Shown: positions 5,367 through 11,294 of the stretch, piece by piece | How the letters are laid out: every line of letters begins with the position of its first letter | How positions within the stretch are numbered: the first letter of the stretch is position 1 | Assembly: GCA_003524435.1 (NCBI GenBank) | Contig: DQHP01000111.1 | Span: forward strand, 1-11,924 | Reading direction: 5' to 3' | Length of the DNA stretch: 11,924 nucleotides | Origin: Microbacterium sp. | GTDB taxonomy: Bacteria; Actinomycetota; Actinomycetes; Actinomycetales; Microbacteriaceae | Translations under genes and position numbers: made by a program | Notes under the pieces: generated by a model | The model's database searches: none | What the model was told of the DNA's origin: nothing | Seen by the model: the letters and a program-made list of their open reading frames with translations, nothing else

Positions 5367-6581
5367 GTGGACTTCGCGTACGAAAATCTCCGCCGCACGC
5401 CCGACGTCGAAGCCGAAAACCTCTTCGCGTACGACGCGACAGACCGGATGCTGGTGGAGCGCGCTCTCTCGCTCGTCGCGGAGCGCGGGCTGAGTGGTGC
5501 CGAAATCACCGTCATCGGCGACGAGTTTGGCGCGATCACGCTGGCGTTGACGGACGCTGGTCTGGCTGGTGTCCGCGTGCATCAGGATCTCGCGACCGGG
5601 CGACGGGCGCTGGCCCGCAATGCTGATGCGCTCGGAGTCGCCGGGTTCGCCACACATGAGCTCGACCGCTCTCTGCTCGAGGGGGCACGCCTCGTGTTGC
5701 TGCAGTTGCCGAAGGCTCTCGCAGAGTTAGAGGAGATCGCGGATGCTGTCGCTCGTTGGGCCGCGCCGGACGTCTCGCTCGTCGCCGGAGGTCGCGTGAA
5801 GCATATGACGCTCACGCAGAACGAGGTGCTCGGCCGCAGCTTCGAGAGCGTGCAGCCGCAGCGCGCCGAACGAAAGTCGCGGCTGATCGTGGCATCCAAT
5901 TCACGGGCCGTGCCCGACGAGCCGCCGTATCCGCTGCGCGCCGAGCATCTGGAGTTCGGACTCACTCTCGCCTCGCACGGCGGAGCGTTCGCGGCCTCCC
6001 GCATTGACATCGGCACCCGGGTGCTGCTTGAACTGCTGGCGGAATCCGGCGCACAACTCCGGAGAAACACCTCAGTGCAGCCCGATGCCGACCGTGAAAA
6101 CAGCGATCCGCAAAATTCCTCCGGAGTTATGCGGCGCGAGGGCAACGCACACACGGTCGTCGACCTCGGCTGCGGCACCGGCGCGCTCGCCGCGTTCTAC
6201 GCCCTCAAGCACCCAGACGCTCGGGTCACGGCGACCGATCGCTCGGCGGCGGCCGTAGCATCCGCTCGTGAGACGATGATCGCGAACGGGCTGGAGGACC
6301 GCGTCACGGTCACCCACGACGATGTGGGTTCCGAACTCCCTGATGCCTCCGCCGATCTGATCCTGCTGAACCCGCCGTTTCACCTCGGAGCAAGCATCCA
6401 CACCGGTGCCGCCAGCAGGCTGTTCGAGGCATCCGCTCGCCTGCTTCGGCCCGGCGGCGTACTCCTCACGGTCTACAACTCATCCCTCGACTACAAGGCT
6501 GAGCTCGCCCGGCTGATTGGCCGCACCGATCAACTCCGACGGACGTCGAAGTTCACTGTCACGCGCAGTATTCGGCGCTGA
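5367..6581 (+). CDS. RsmC-like class I SAM-dependent methyltransferase
   Basis: Predicted 404-aa N2-guanine rRNA methyltransferase of the RsmC/RlmG (MTS) type. It has the two-domain layout of the family: a degenerate N-terminal Rossmann-like half (about 1-180) and a catalytic C-terminal half (about 195-400). The catalytic half has SAM motif I VVDLGCGTGALA (264-275), acidic D291 in VTATDRS, and the catalytic NPPF motif LLNPPFHLG (333-341) that marks N-methylation of a base's exocyclic amine. The start is GTG at 5367; no nearer ATG gives the conserved N-terminus. Residues 229-257 are encoded by an inverted-repeat element and form a hydrophilic insert just before motif I. Exact rRNA target unproven; 16S G1207 or 23S G1835 are the family options. 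Confidence 0.88.
   Translation: MDFAYENLRRTPDVEAENLFAYDATDRMLVERALSLVAERGLSGAEITVIGDEFGAITLALTDAGLAGVRVHQDLATGRRALARNADALGVAGFATHELDRSLLEGARLVLLQLPKALAELEEIADAVARWAAPDVSLVAGGRVKHMTLTQNEVLGRSFESVQPQRAERKSRLIVASNSRAVPDEPPYPLRAEHLEFGLTLASHGGAFAASRIDIGTRVLLELLAESGAQLRRNTSVQPDADRENSDPQNSSGVMRREGNAHTVVDLGCGTGALAAFYALKHPDARVTATDRSAAAVASARETMIANGLEDRVTVTHDDVGSELPDASADLILLNPPFHLGASIHTGAASRLFEASARLLRPGGVLLTVYNSSLDYKAELARLIGRTDQLRRTSKFTVTRSIRR
6051..6132. repeat. Inverted-repeat element, copy 2 (inside the methyltransferase gene)
   Basis: Left arm GCACAACTCCGGAG (6051-6064) and right arm CTCCGGAGTTATGC (6119-6132) are identical to copy 1 and separated by 54 nt, the same length as in copy 1. The 18-mer match to copy 1 runs on to 6136. 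The centres do not align base for base in direct orientation (about 16/54 matches). The element begins exactly at codon 229 and keeps the frame open, encoding an Arg/Asn/Ser/Asp/Gln-rich peptide. Confidence 0.78.
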
Positions 6582-6596
6582 ATCACATATTCGCAG

Positions 6597-6608
6597 ATTG
6601 TCGACAAT
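6597..6608. promoter_or_regulatory. Perfect 12-bp palindrome ATTGTCGACAAT
   Basis: A perfect dyad in the 335-bp gap between the methyltransferase and proV, 54 bp upstream of the predicted -35 of the betaine operon. Short TTGT...ACAA dyads are common operators of FadR-type GntR and other HTH regulators. No regulator gene lies next to it, so the role is open. Confidence 0.4.
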
Positions 6609-6661
6609 AGGCAGAACCCCCGTTCACGCCGCAAAAAGAGGATTCGTTACCCGACCGAGAT

Positions 6662-6691
6662 TTGCCTCTGACCTGCAGTTTTTGTTACGTT
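6662..6691 (+). promoter_or_regulatory. Promoter of the betaine transport operon
   Basis: TTGCCT (6662-6667) as -35, an 18-bp spacer, and TACGTT (6686-6691, fits TANNNT) as -10. Transcription would start near 6698-6699, just before a TTCG-loop hairpin, leaving a leader of about 218 nt. Confidence 0.5.
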
Positions 6692-6697
6692 GAAATG

Positions 6698-6916
6698 TAG
6701 GCCTTCGGGCCTGTTGACCAGTCCGCGGTCACGTTCCTTCTTTGGATGAGCTGAATTTTCGAAGGGGCGTGGGCGTACGGTCGATGTTCTTGCGGGGGAG
6801 CCGAATCCTTCGCCAGTGCCGCCAGTAGCGATACTGACCTGGCCAGAAACATCACCCGGACGTAACCGAAGCCCGCTCCCGAAACCCGAAGGATCGGTGA
6901 GCCGCCGGGGGAAAAC
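6698..6916 (+). promoter_or_regulatory. Long structured 5' leader of proV, candidate riboswitch (possibly c-di-AMP/ydaO type)
   Basis: About 218 nt without an open frame. Hairpins seen: AGGCC-TTCG-GGCCT at about 6699-6712; TGACC/GGTCA near 6715-6731; CCTTC (6736-6740) with GAAGG (6761-6765). A nested unit has GATGTT (6783-6788) with AACATC (6848-6853), enclosing GCCAG (6812-6816)/CTGGC (6839-6843) and CAGTA-GCGA-TACTG (6823-6836). ATCCTTCG (6805-6812) can instead pair with CGAAGGAT (6887-6894), which crosses the GATGTT stem, so two folds compete close to the ribosome site (GGGGGA 6907-6912). Words such as GCCGAATCC, CACCCG and TAACC recall ydaO/c-di-AMP riboswitches (from memory). Class uncertain; a regulatory leader is likely. 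Confidence 0.5.
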
Positions 6917-8212
6917 GTGACCGAAACCGTTCTTGAAGCGCGCCACCTGTTCAAGGTGTTCGGGAGGAATCCGAACCAGGCCGTCCGTCGTCTGAAGGCG
7001 GGCGAGTCCCGCACTGAGATCAGCGACGCTGGAACCGCCGCCGTCATCGACGCCAGTTTCGAGGTGAAGCGTGGCGAGATCTTCGTCATCATGGGCCTGT
7101 CCGGATCCGGCAAGTCGACGATTATCCGCATGCTCAATGGCCTGCACGAGATCACCGACGGCACCGTCGTGCTCAACGGTGACCAGATCACCGGCATCCC
7201 GTCGTCGCGCCTGCGCGAGATCCGTCGCGAGAACGTGTCGATGGTCTTCCAGCACTTCGCGCTTCTGCCGCACCGTACGGTGGCCGACAATGTCGCGTAT
7301 CCCCTTGAATTGCGGGGAGTCGGCAGGGCTGAGCGTCTCGTGAAGGCTGAGGAAGTTCTCGCAATGGTGGGGCTCGAAGGCTGGGGCGACAAGTTCCCCA
7401 GCCAGCTGTCGGGTGGAATGCAGCAGCGCGTCGGTATCGCCCGCGCGCTTGCTGCCGACACCGAGATCCTGCTGATGGATGAGGCGTTCAGCGCTCTCGA
7501 TCCGCTGATTCGCCGCGAGATGCAGGAGCAACTAGTCGAACTGCAGCAGAAGCTGCAGAAGACGATCGTCTTCATCACTCACGACCTCAACGAGGCGATG
7601 TTCCTCGGAGACCGCATCGCCGTTATGCGCGATGGCCGTATCGTCCAGATCGGCACGCCAGAGGATATCCTCACTGATCCCGCCAACGACTATGTCGCCC
7701 AGTTCGTGCAGGACGTTGACCGCACTCGTGTGCTCACGGCGGCCAATGTTATGGAACGTCCGCGTGCTGTCGTCCCCGAAAGCGGTGGGCCCCGCGCGGC
7801 GCTGCACGAGATGCGCGACGCCTACTCATCGGCGGTATACATCGTTGGACGAGACCGCAAGCTGTTGGGCATGGTCACCGACCGCGATGCCGTCAAGCTC
7901 ATTCGCAAGGGGGAGAGTTCGATCACCTCCATCCTCAAACCCGTACCGCAGAGCGTGAACGAATCCGACGTTCTCGCCGACCTGTTCGTTCCGGCGGCCG
8001 AGTCGCAGCTTCCGCTGGCGGTGACGGATGCCGAGAATCGACTCGTCGGCGTCATCCCGCGCGTGACGCTGCTGGCTGCGCTCGGGCCTGGTCCGAACGC
8101 GACCGGAGAGCTAACGATCCCGTTGCAACCGATGCCGACCACGGTTCTCGATGAAGTGCTGGGTGATGCTGCCGGCGACGCACCGGCCGCCGAAGCGAAG
8201 GAGGTGCGCTGA
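6917..8212 (+). CDS. proV: Glycine betaine/proline ABC transporter ATP-binding protein with CBS domains
   Basis: Cytoplasmic ATPase (431 aa) of an osmoprotectant importer, ProV/OpuAA type. Motifs: Walker A GLSGSGKST (60-68), Q-loop Q112 in FQHFALLPHR (hallmark of this family), signature LSGGMQQ (164-170), Walker B ILLMDEA (184-190), D-loop SALD (192-195) and switch H222. A tandem CBS pair follows (about 272-390), with TDRD (321-324) in the first domain. In the family the CBS pair senses ionic strength or binds c-di-AMP. The N-terminal sequence VFGRNPNQAVRRLKAGES is the typical ProV region before Walker A. The start is GTG at 6917, with GGGGGA 4 nt upstream. Its stop overlaps the permease start (TGATG). 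First gene of proV-proW-proX behind a long structured leader. Confidence 0.95.
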   Translation: MTETVLEARHLFKVFGRNPNQAVRRLKAGESRTEISDAGTAAVIDASFEVKRGEIFVIMGLSGSGKSTIIRMLNGLHEITDGTVVLNGDQITGIPSSRLREIRRENVSMVFQHFALLPHRTVADNVAYPLELRGVGRAERLVKAEEVLAMVGLEGWGDKFPSQLSGGMQQRVGIARALAADTEILLMDEAFSALDPLIRREMQEQLVELQQKLQKTIVFITHDLNEAMFLGDRIAVMRDGRIVQIGTPEDILTDPANDYVAQFVQDVDRTRVLTAANVMERPRAVVPESGGPRAALHEMRDAYSSAVYIVGRDRKLLGMVTDRDAVKLIRKGESSITSILKPVPQSVNESDVLADLFVPAAESQLPLAVTDAENRLVGVIPRVTLLAALGPGPNATGELTIPLQPMPTTVLDEVLGDAAGDAPAAEAKEVR

Positions 8213-9132
8213 TGGATGATTTCCGCCTTCCGATTGGCCAGGCCGCGGACGTCGTTGTTGATTGGATTCGCGACAACTTCAAGTTCCTGCTCGACATCAT
8301 CTCGAACATCGTCGGCTTCCTCGTCGAGGGTTTTGCTGACGTGCTGAACTTCTTGCCCGCGCCGATCATGATCGTCGCGTTTGCGCTGGTCGCTTGGTTG
8401 CTACGTTCGTGGCAACTAGCGGTAGGCACCCTGATCACCTTCACTCTGATCGTCGGTATGGATCAGTGGGAACAGGCTATGGAGACTCTCTCGCTGGTGC
8501 TCATTGCCACGCTGGTCACTGTGGCGATCTCTGTGCCGCTCGGGATCTGGGCAGCACGCAACGATCGAGTCAGCGCGTTCGTGAAACCCGTGCTCGACTT
8601 CATGCAAACGATGCCTTCGATGGTGTACTTGATTCCCGTGATCGTGTTCTTTGGTGTCGGATTCGTCCCCGGCGTCATCGCGACTGTGATCTTCTCGCTG
8701 CCTCCGGGCGTGCGACTCACTGAACTGGGAATACGCGGAGTGGACTCCGAAACTGTCGAGGCAGGACAAGCCTTCGGCGCCGCCCCCGGGCAGATCTTGC
8801 GCGGCATCCAGCTTCCGCTGGCGATGCCGACCATCATGGCCGGGATCAACCAGGTCATCATGCTCGCCCTCTCGATGGCGGTCATCGCCGGTATCGGCGG
8901 CGCCAACGGCCTTGGTAAGGAGGTCGCGGCGGCCCTGTCGACCATCAACATCCCACAGGGTGTCGAGGCCGGTCTCGGCGTGGTGTTCATCGCGATCTTC
9001 CTCGACCGCGTCACTGCGGCACTCGGCGACCCGAGCTCGCAGCGGTCGTCGCTGCTGGGAATCCTGGCTCGTCGTCGCGCATCGCAGCAGGCGACCAAAG
9101 CGGATGCCGTGGCGGAGCCCGTTGCGGCATAA
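8212..9132 (+). CDS. proW: Glycine betaine/proline ABC transporter permease
   Basis: Inner-membrane permease of 306 aa, ProW/OpuAB type. After an N-terminal amphipathic stretch there are hydrophobic segments near 51-64, 68-83, 93-115, 137-165, 205-232 and 253-268. The EAA loop that docks on the ATPase is visible as EAGQAFGAAPGQILRGIQLP (183-202), and the ProW signature TMPSMVYLIPVIVFFGVG (133-150) is clear. The C-terminal tail is charged and Ala-rich. One-base overlap with proV indicates coupled translation. A 49-bp gap leads to the binding-protein gene. The length is close to ProW/OpuAB proteins without large fusions; the binding protein is separate here. Confidence 0.94.
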   Translation: MDDFRLPIGQAADVVVDWIRDNFKFLLDIISNIVGFLVEGFADVLNFLPAPIMIVAFALVAWLLRSWQLAVGTLITFTLIVGMDQWEQAMETLSLVLIATLVTVAISVPLGIWAARNDRVSAFVKPVLDFMQTMPSMVYLIPVIVFFGVGFVPGVIATVIFSLPPGVRLTELGIRGVDSETVEAGQAFGAAPGQILRGIQLPLAMPTIMAGINQVIMLALSMAVIAGIGGANGLGKEVAAALSTINIPQGVEAGLGVVFIAIFLDRVTAALGDPSSQRSSLLGILARRRASQQATKADAVAEPVAA

Positions 9133-9181
9133 CCTTACTGAACTCATACGAAACGCAGCAGAACATACGAAAGGAAACACC

Positions 9182-10102
9182 ATGAAGAAGTTCCGGCACA
9201 TCACAGCCCTCACAGCCATCGGTGTCACAGCATCCCTCGCCCTCGCAGGATGTGCGTCGGGTGGCGGCGACGAAGGAGGCGGCGACGGCGGCGACAGCGG
9301 TGACATGGGCACCATCACGCTCGGCTACCTGCCCAGCTGGACCGACGGTCTGAGCATGGCCTACCTCGCGCAGGACCAGCTCGAAAAGCTCGGCTACACG
9401 GTCGAGATGGAAGAGATGACCGAGGCCGGCCCGCTGTACACGGGTCTCGCCCAGGGCGACTTCGACGTGTACCCCTCGGCATGGCCCGAGGTAACGCACG
9501 CGGCGTACATGGAGAAGTACGGCGATGACCTTGAAGATCTTGGCGCCTACTATGAGGGTGCCGTTTTGACGCTCGCCGTGCCGACCTACATGGACGACGT
9601 CAACTCGATCGAGGACCTCAAGGGCCAGGCCGACCGTTTCGACGGCAAGATCACTGGTATCGAGCCGGGCGCGGGTCTGACCAAGCAGACTCAGGAATCG
9701 GCCATGCCCGAGTACGGTCTGGATGGCGAGTACGAGCTGCTCACCTCGTCGACTGCGGGCATGCTCACTGAGCTCGACACCGCGATGGCGGCTGAGGAAG
9801 ACATCGTTGTGACGCTGTGGCGCCCGTTCTGGGCCTACAACGATTACGACTTGAAGGACCTTGAGGACCCGAAGGGTGCCATGGGCGAGCCGGAGACGCT
9901 CAACTTCATCGCACACGCCGGTGTCAGCGACGAGTTCCCCGAAGCGGCCGAGCTGTTCGGACAGATCAAGCTTGACGATGATCAGTACGGTTCGCTCGAG
10001 GGCCTGGTCACGGGCGACGAGTACGAGGGCGACCCGGCAGCTGCCGTCGACGCCTGGATCGAAGAGAACGGCGACCAGTTCGACTGGCTCGTCACCGAGT
10101 AA
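9182..10102 (+). CDS. proX: Glycine betaine-binding lipoprotein (OpuAC-type)
   Basis: Extracytoplasmic substrate-binding lipoprotein of 306 aa that feeds the ProV-ProW importer. Signal peptide residues 1-23 with Lys/Arg N-region (MKKFRH), hydrophobic core and lipobox LAGC; Cys24 would be lipidated. A Gly/Asp/Ser-rich linker follows (25-42). Mature domain from about 44 (ITLGYLPSWTDGLS). Tryptophans W53, W101, W213 and W217 lie where OpuAC/ProX proteins build an aromatic cage around the trimethylammonium head of betaine. The frame is open upstream, but the ATG at 9182 is chosen because the signal peptide starts there and AAAGGAAA (9170-9177) is a good SD. The mature protein is very acidic. Last gene of the operon, followed by a strong terminator. 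Confidence 0.95.
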   Translation: MKKFRHITALTAIGVTASLALAGCASGGGDEGGGDGGDSGDMGTITLGYLPSWTDGLSMAYLAQDQLEKLGYTVEMEEMTEAGPLYTGLAQGDFDVYPSAWPEVTHAAYMEKYGDDLEDLGAYYEGAVLTLAVPTYMDDVNSIEDLKGQADRFDGKITGIEPGAGLTKQTQESAMPEYGLDGEYELLTSSTAGMLTELDTAMAAEEDIVVTLWRPFWAYNDYDLKDLEDPKGAMGEPETLNFIAHAGVSDEFPEAAELFGQIKLDDDQYGSLEGLVTGDEYEGDPAAAVDAWIEENGDQFDWLVTE

Positions 10103-10114
10103 ACCGTTTTCTGA

Positions 10115-10151
10115 GAGGGGCGTCGCGACTTCGGTCGCGGCGCCTCTTTTT
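10115..10151 (+). terminator. Rho-independent terminator of the betaine operon
   Basis: A long GC-rich hairpin with TTCG loop: the 5' arm ends TCGCGAC, the 3' arm begins GTCGCGG and closes with CGCCTC, followed by TTTTT (10147-10151). It starts 13 bp after the proX stop codon. Confidence 0.9.
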
Positions 10152-10172
10152 GTTGCGCCGGCGTCCCTGTTC

Positions 10173-10257
10173 GTTCACAACTCCTCAAGAATCGTCGGAT
10201 TCTGCTTGATTCTTTCCGATCACCCCCGGACACAGCCGTTTCTGAGGAGTTGTGAAC
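10173..10257. repeat. Inverted-repeat element, copy 3 (diverged relative)
   Basis: Perfect 15-bp terminal inverted repeats GTTCACAACTCCTCA (10173-10187) and TGAGGAGTTGTGAAC (10243-10257) around 55 nt. The arm core CACAACTCC is shared with copies 1 and 2, and the span from CACAAC to the end of GTTGTG is 79 nt against 80 nt in copy 1. The centre holds an internal hairpin AGAATC-GTCG-GATTCT (10188-10203), like the inner palindrome of copy 1. It follows the proX terminator. Confidence 0.68.
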
Positions 10258-10480
10258 GCGCCGCCGATGCCGCCGCCGGGGCTGAGGCGCCTCAGTACCC
10301 CCGCACGTCCGGCCAGTGCAGTTCCACGGGCGTATGCCGAAAGGTACGGATGTATGCCCGGATCTGCAGTTTCGGCATACGGAAGTAGTTCTCGGCATAC
10401 GGGTGTGCCGGGTGTGTGCTTAAAAGGGCGGATGCCGTCGCATCAGCCTGATCGGCTCGTCAGCCCTGCGGGTCTTCTCG
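10258..10480. other. Gene-free, repeat-rich gap between convergent genes
   Basis: No credible gene here. It holds a perfect 14-bp palindrome CTGAGGCGCCTCAG (10282-10295) flanked by GGGG and TACCCCC, the nested GGCATACG repeats (10331-10401), and the outer copy of a 21-bp tandem repeat reaching into the next gene. Open frames on either strand here are proline/arginine/serine-rich shadows. Apart from the terminator at 10115 no second T-run hairpin was found. Confidence 0.6.
10331..10401. repeat. Symmetric array of four GGCATAC(G/A) sites
   Basis: CGTATGCC (10331-10338) and TGTATGCC (10351-10358) are 20 bp apart. GGCATACG (10374-10381) and GGCATACG (10394-10401) are also 20 bp apart and inverted. 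All four are exactly symmetric about position 10366. The pair CGTATGCCGAAA (10331-10342)/TTTCGGCATACG (10370-10381) forms a perfect 12-bp stem. It may be an operator array or a REP-like structure at the convergent gene ends. Confidence 0.65.
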
Positions 10481-10497
10481 TCAGCCCTGCGGCTCTT
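10456..10497. repeat. 21-bp tandem duplication covering a stop codon
   Basis: Units 10456-10476 and 10477-10497 match at 20/21 (both begin CTCGTCAGCCCTGCGG). The inner unit contains the TGA of the minus-strand gene; the outer carries a second in-frame TGA at 10460-10462 preceded by the same PQG codons. Confidence 0.8.
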
Positions 10498-11233
10498 GGC
10501 GCCGCGGCTGCGGCGCGGCGATCTCTCTCGCGACCTGCTTCTCGAGAACCTGCACGGCGTCGTCAGAGAGCACGATGAGCCCGTCGAGCTCTTCACGCAC
10601 GCGCTTGTACGCGACATTGCGCTCGGCCTGAGTGGCTGAATCGTCGACGGCAACCTTCAGCAGCTTCTGGGCGCGGTCGAGCTTCTTGCGCTCAGCATCC
10701 GTGAACGTCGAATCGCGCAGGCGTTTGGCATCCCTCTCCGCGATCTCGAACGCGACGGCGTAGTTGCCGACGGCATCCAGATACTCGGTGATCTGCTGCT
10801 CGCTGACCTTCGAATCCGCGGATGACGGGCGCAAGGTATCTGCAGTCTTCTTGGCACGGAGGAACGCGGCTGTCAGCGGCTGGCGCCCGTCGCTCATGGC
10901 GGGGTATGCGATGAGCTTGGCGACGTCGAGTTCGTAGTCGAGCCAGTGCGCGGTGATCTCGTCGTGCTCCGCGAACAGGCGCGCAAGCAATTCTGACGAT
11001 GACTGCTGCGCTTCGATCTTCTGCGGTTTCGCGGGAGCTGTGACACCGCGTGCAGCGAACTGGGCGGCCTTGATCTCGCCCTTCATCCGCAGGGTCTCGA
11101 GCTTGCGCTCGTGCCGTCGCTTGGCGCTCTGCTCCCAGGCTTTCGCGGCGCCGCCGCCCATCGCCATGATGGGGAAGATCAACCACCAGTAGTCGCCAGC
11201 GAAGCTCCACAGGCCTTGAAAGAACACGTCCAT
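10481..11233 (-). CDS. Membrane-anchored protein of unknown function
   Basis: A 250-aa protein I do not recognise by function. Residues about 13-30 (GDYWWLIFPIMAMGGGAA) form one N-terminal membrane segment, followed by a positively charged KRRHERK cluster, so the bulk probably faces the cytoplasm. Residues 40-60 and 80-240 are mostly helical and rich in Ala, Glu, Lys and Arg, with likely coiled coils (about 40-60, 163-195 and 203-240). An Ala/Pro/Ser/Gln-rich linker lies at about 65-80. No cysteine and no catalytic motif is seen. The ATG at 11233 has no SD; a TAAGCT box (TANNNT) lies 9 nt upstream, so the mRNA may be nearly leaderless. It lies 61 bp downstream of the response-regulator gene on the same strand. 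A structural or envelope-associated role is possible but unproven. Confidence 0.78.
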   Translation of the reverse strand: MDVFFQGLWSFAGDYWWLIFPIMAMGGGAAKAWEQSAKRRHERKLETLRMKGEIKAAQFAARGVTAPAKPQKIEAQQSSSELLARLFAEHDEITAHWLDYELDVAKLIAYPAMSDGRQPLTAAFLRAKKTADTLRPSSADSKVSEQQITEYLDAVGNYAVAFEIAERDAKRLRDSTFTDAERKKLDRAQKLLKVAVDDSATQAERNVAYKRVREELDGLIVLSDDAVQVLEKQVAREIAAPQPRRQEPQG

Positions 11234-11294
11234 TATGGGTTCAGCTTACTGTGGACGCGGGATTCGCCGGAGGAGTCCTCGTGTTGAACTGAGG

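Noticed and set aside
5264..6132. Composite transposon bounded by the two inverted-repeat elements
   Set aside because: No transposase lies between them; the interval is the front of one continuous methyltransferase gene.
6698..6916. TPP, FMN, cobalamin, glycine, SAM or M-box riboswitch in the proV leader
   Set aside because: The conserved boxes of these classes, as I know them, are not present; only loose ydaO-like words are seen.
6647..7578. Minus-strand open frames (about 295 codons) across the proV leader and gene
   Set aside because: They oppose a well-supported proV with all ABC motifs, and have no recognisable domain or ribosome site.
8912..9181. Upstream extension of the proX reading frame
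   Set aside because: It overlaps proW and would bury the signal peptide; the ATG at 9182 has an SD and begins a typical lipoprotein signal.
8416..9916. Minus-strand open frames of about 300 codons over proW and proX
   Set aside because: Antisense shadows; His/Arg/Asp-rich composition, while the plus-strand frames show full family motifs.
10331..10401. CRISPR array
   Set aside because: The repeated unit is only 8 bp, two units are inverted, and spacers are about 12 bp; no cas genes.
10252..10578. Small plus-strand gene after the betaine operon
   Set aside because: Pro/Arg/Ala/Ser-rich, runs through the repeats into the antisense of the next gene, no SD or domain.
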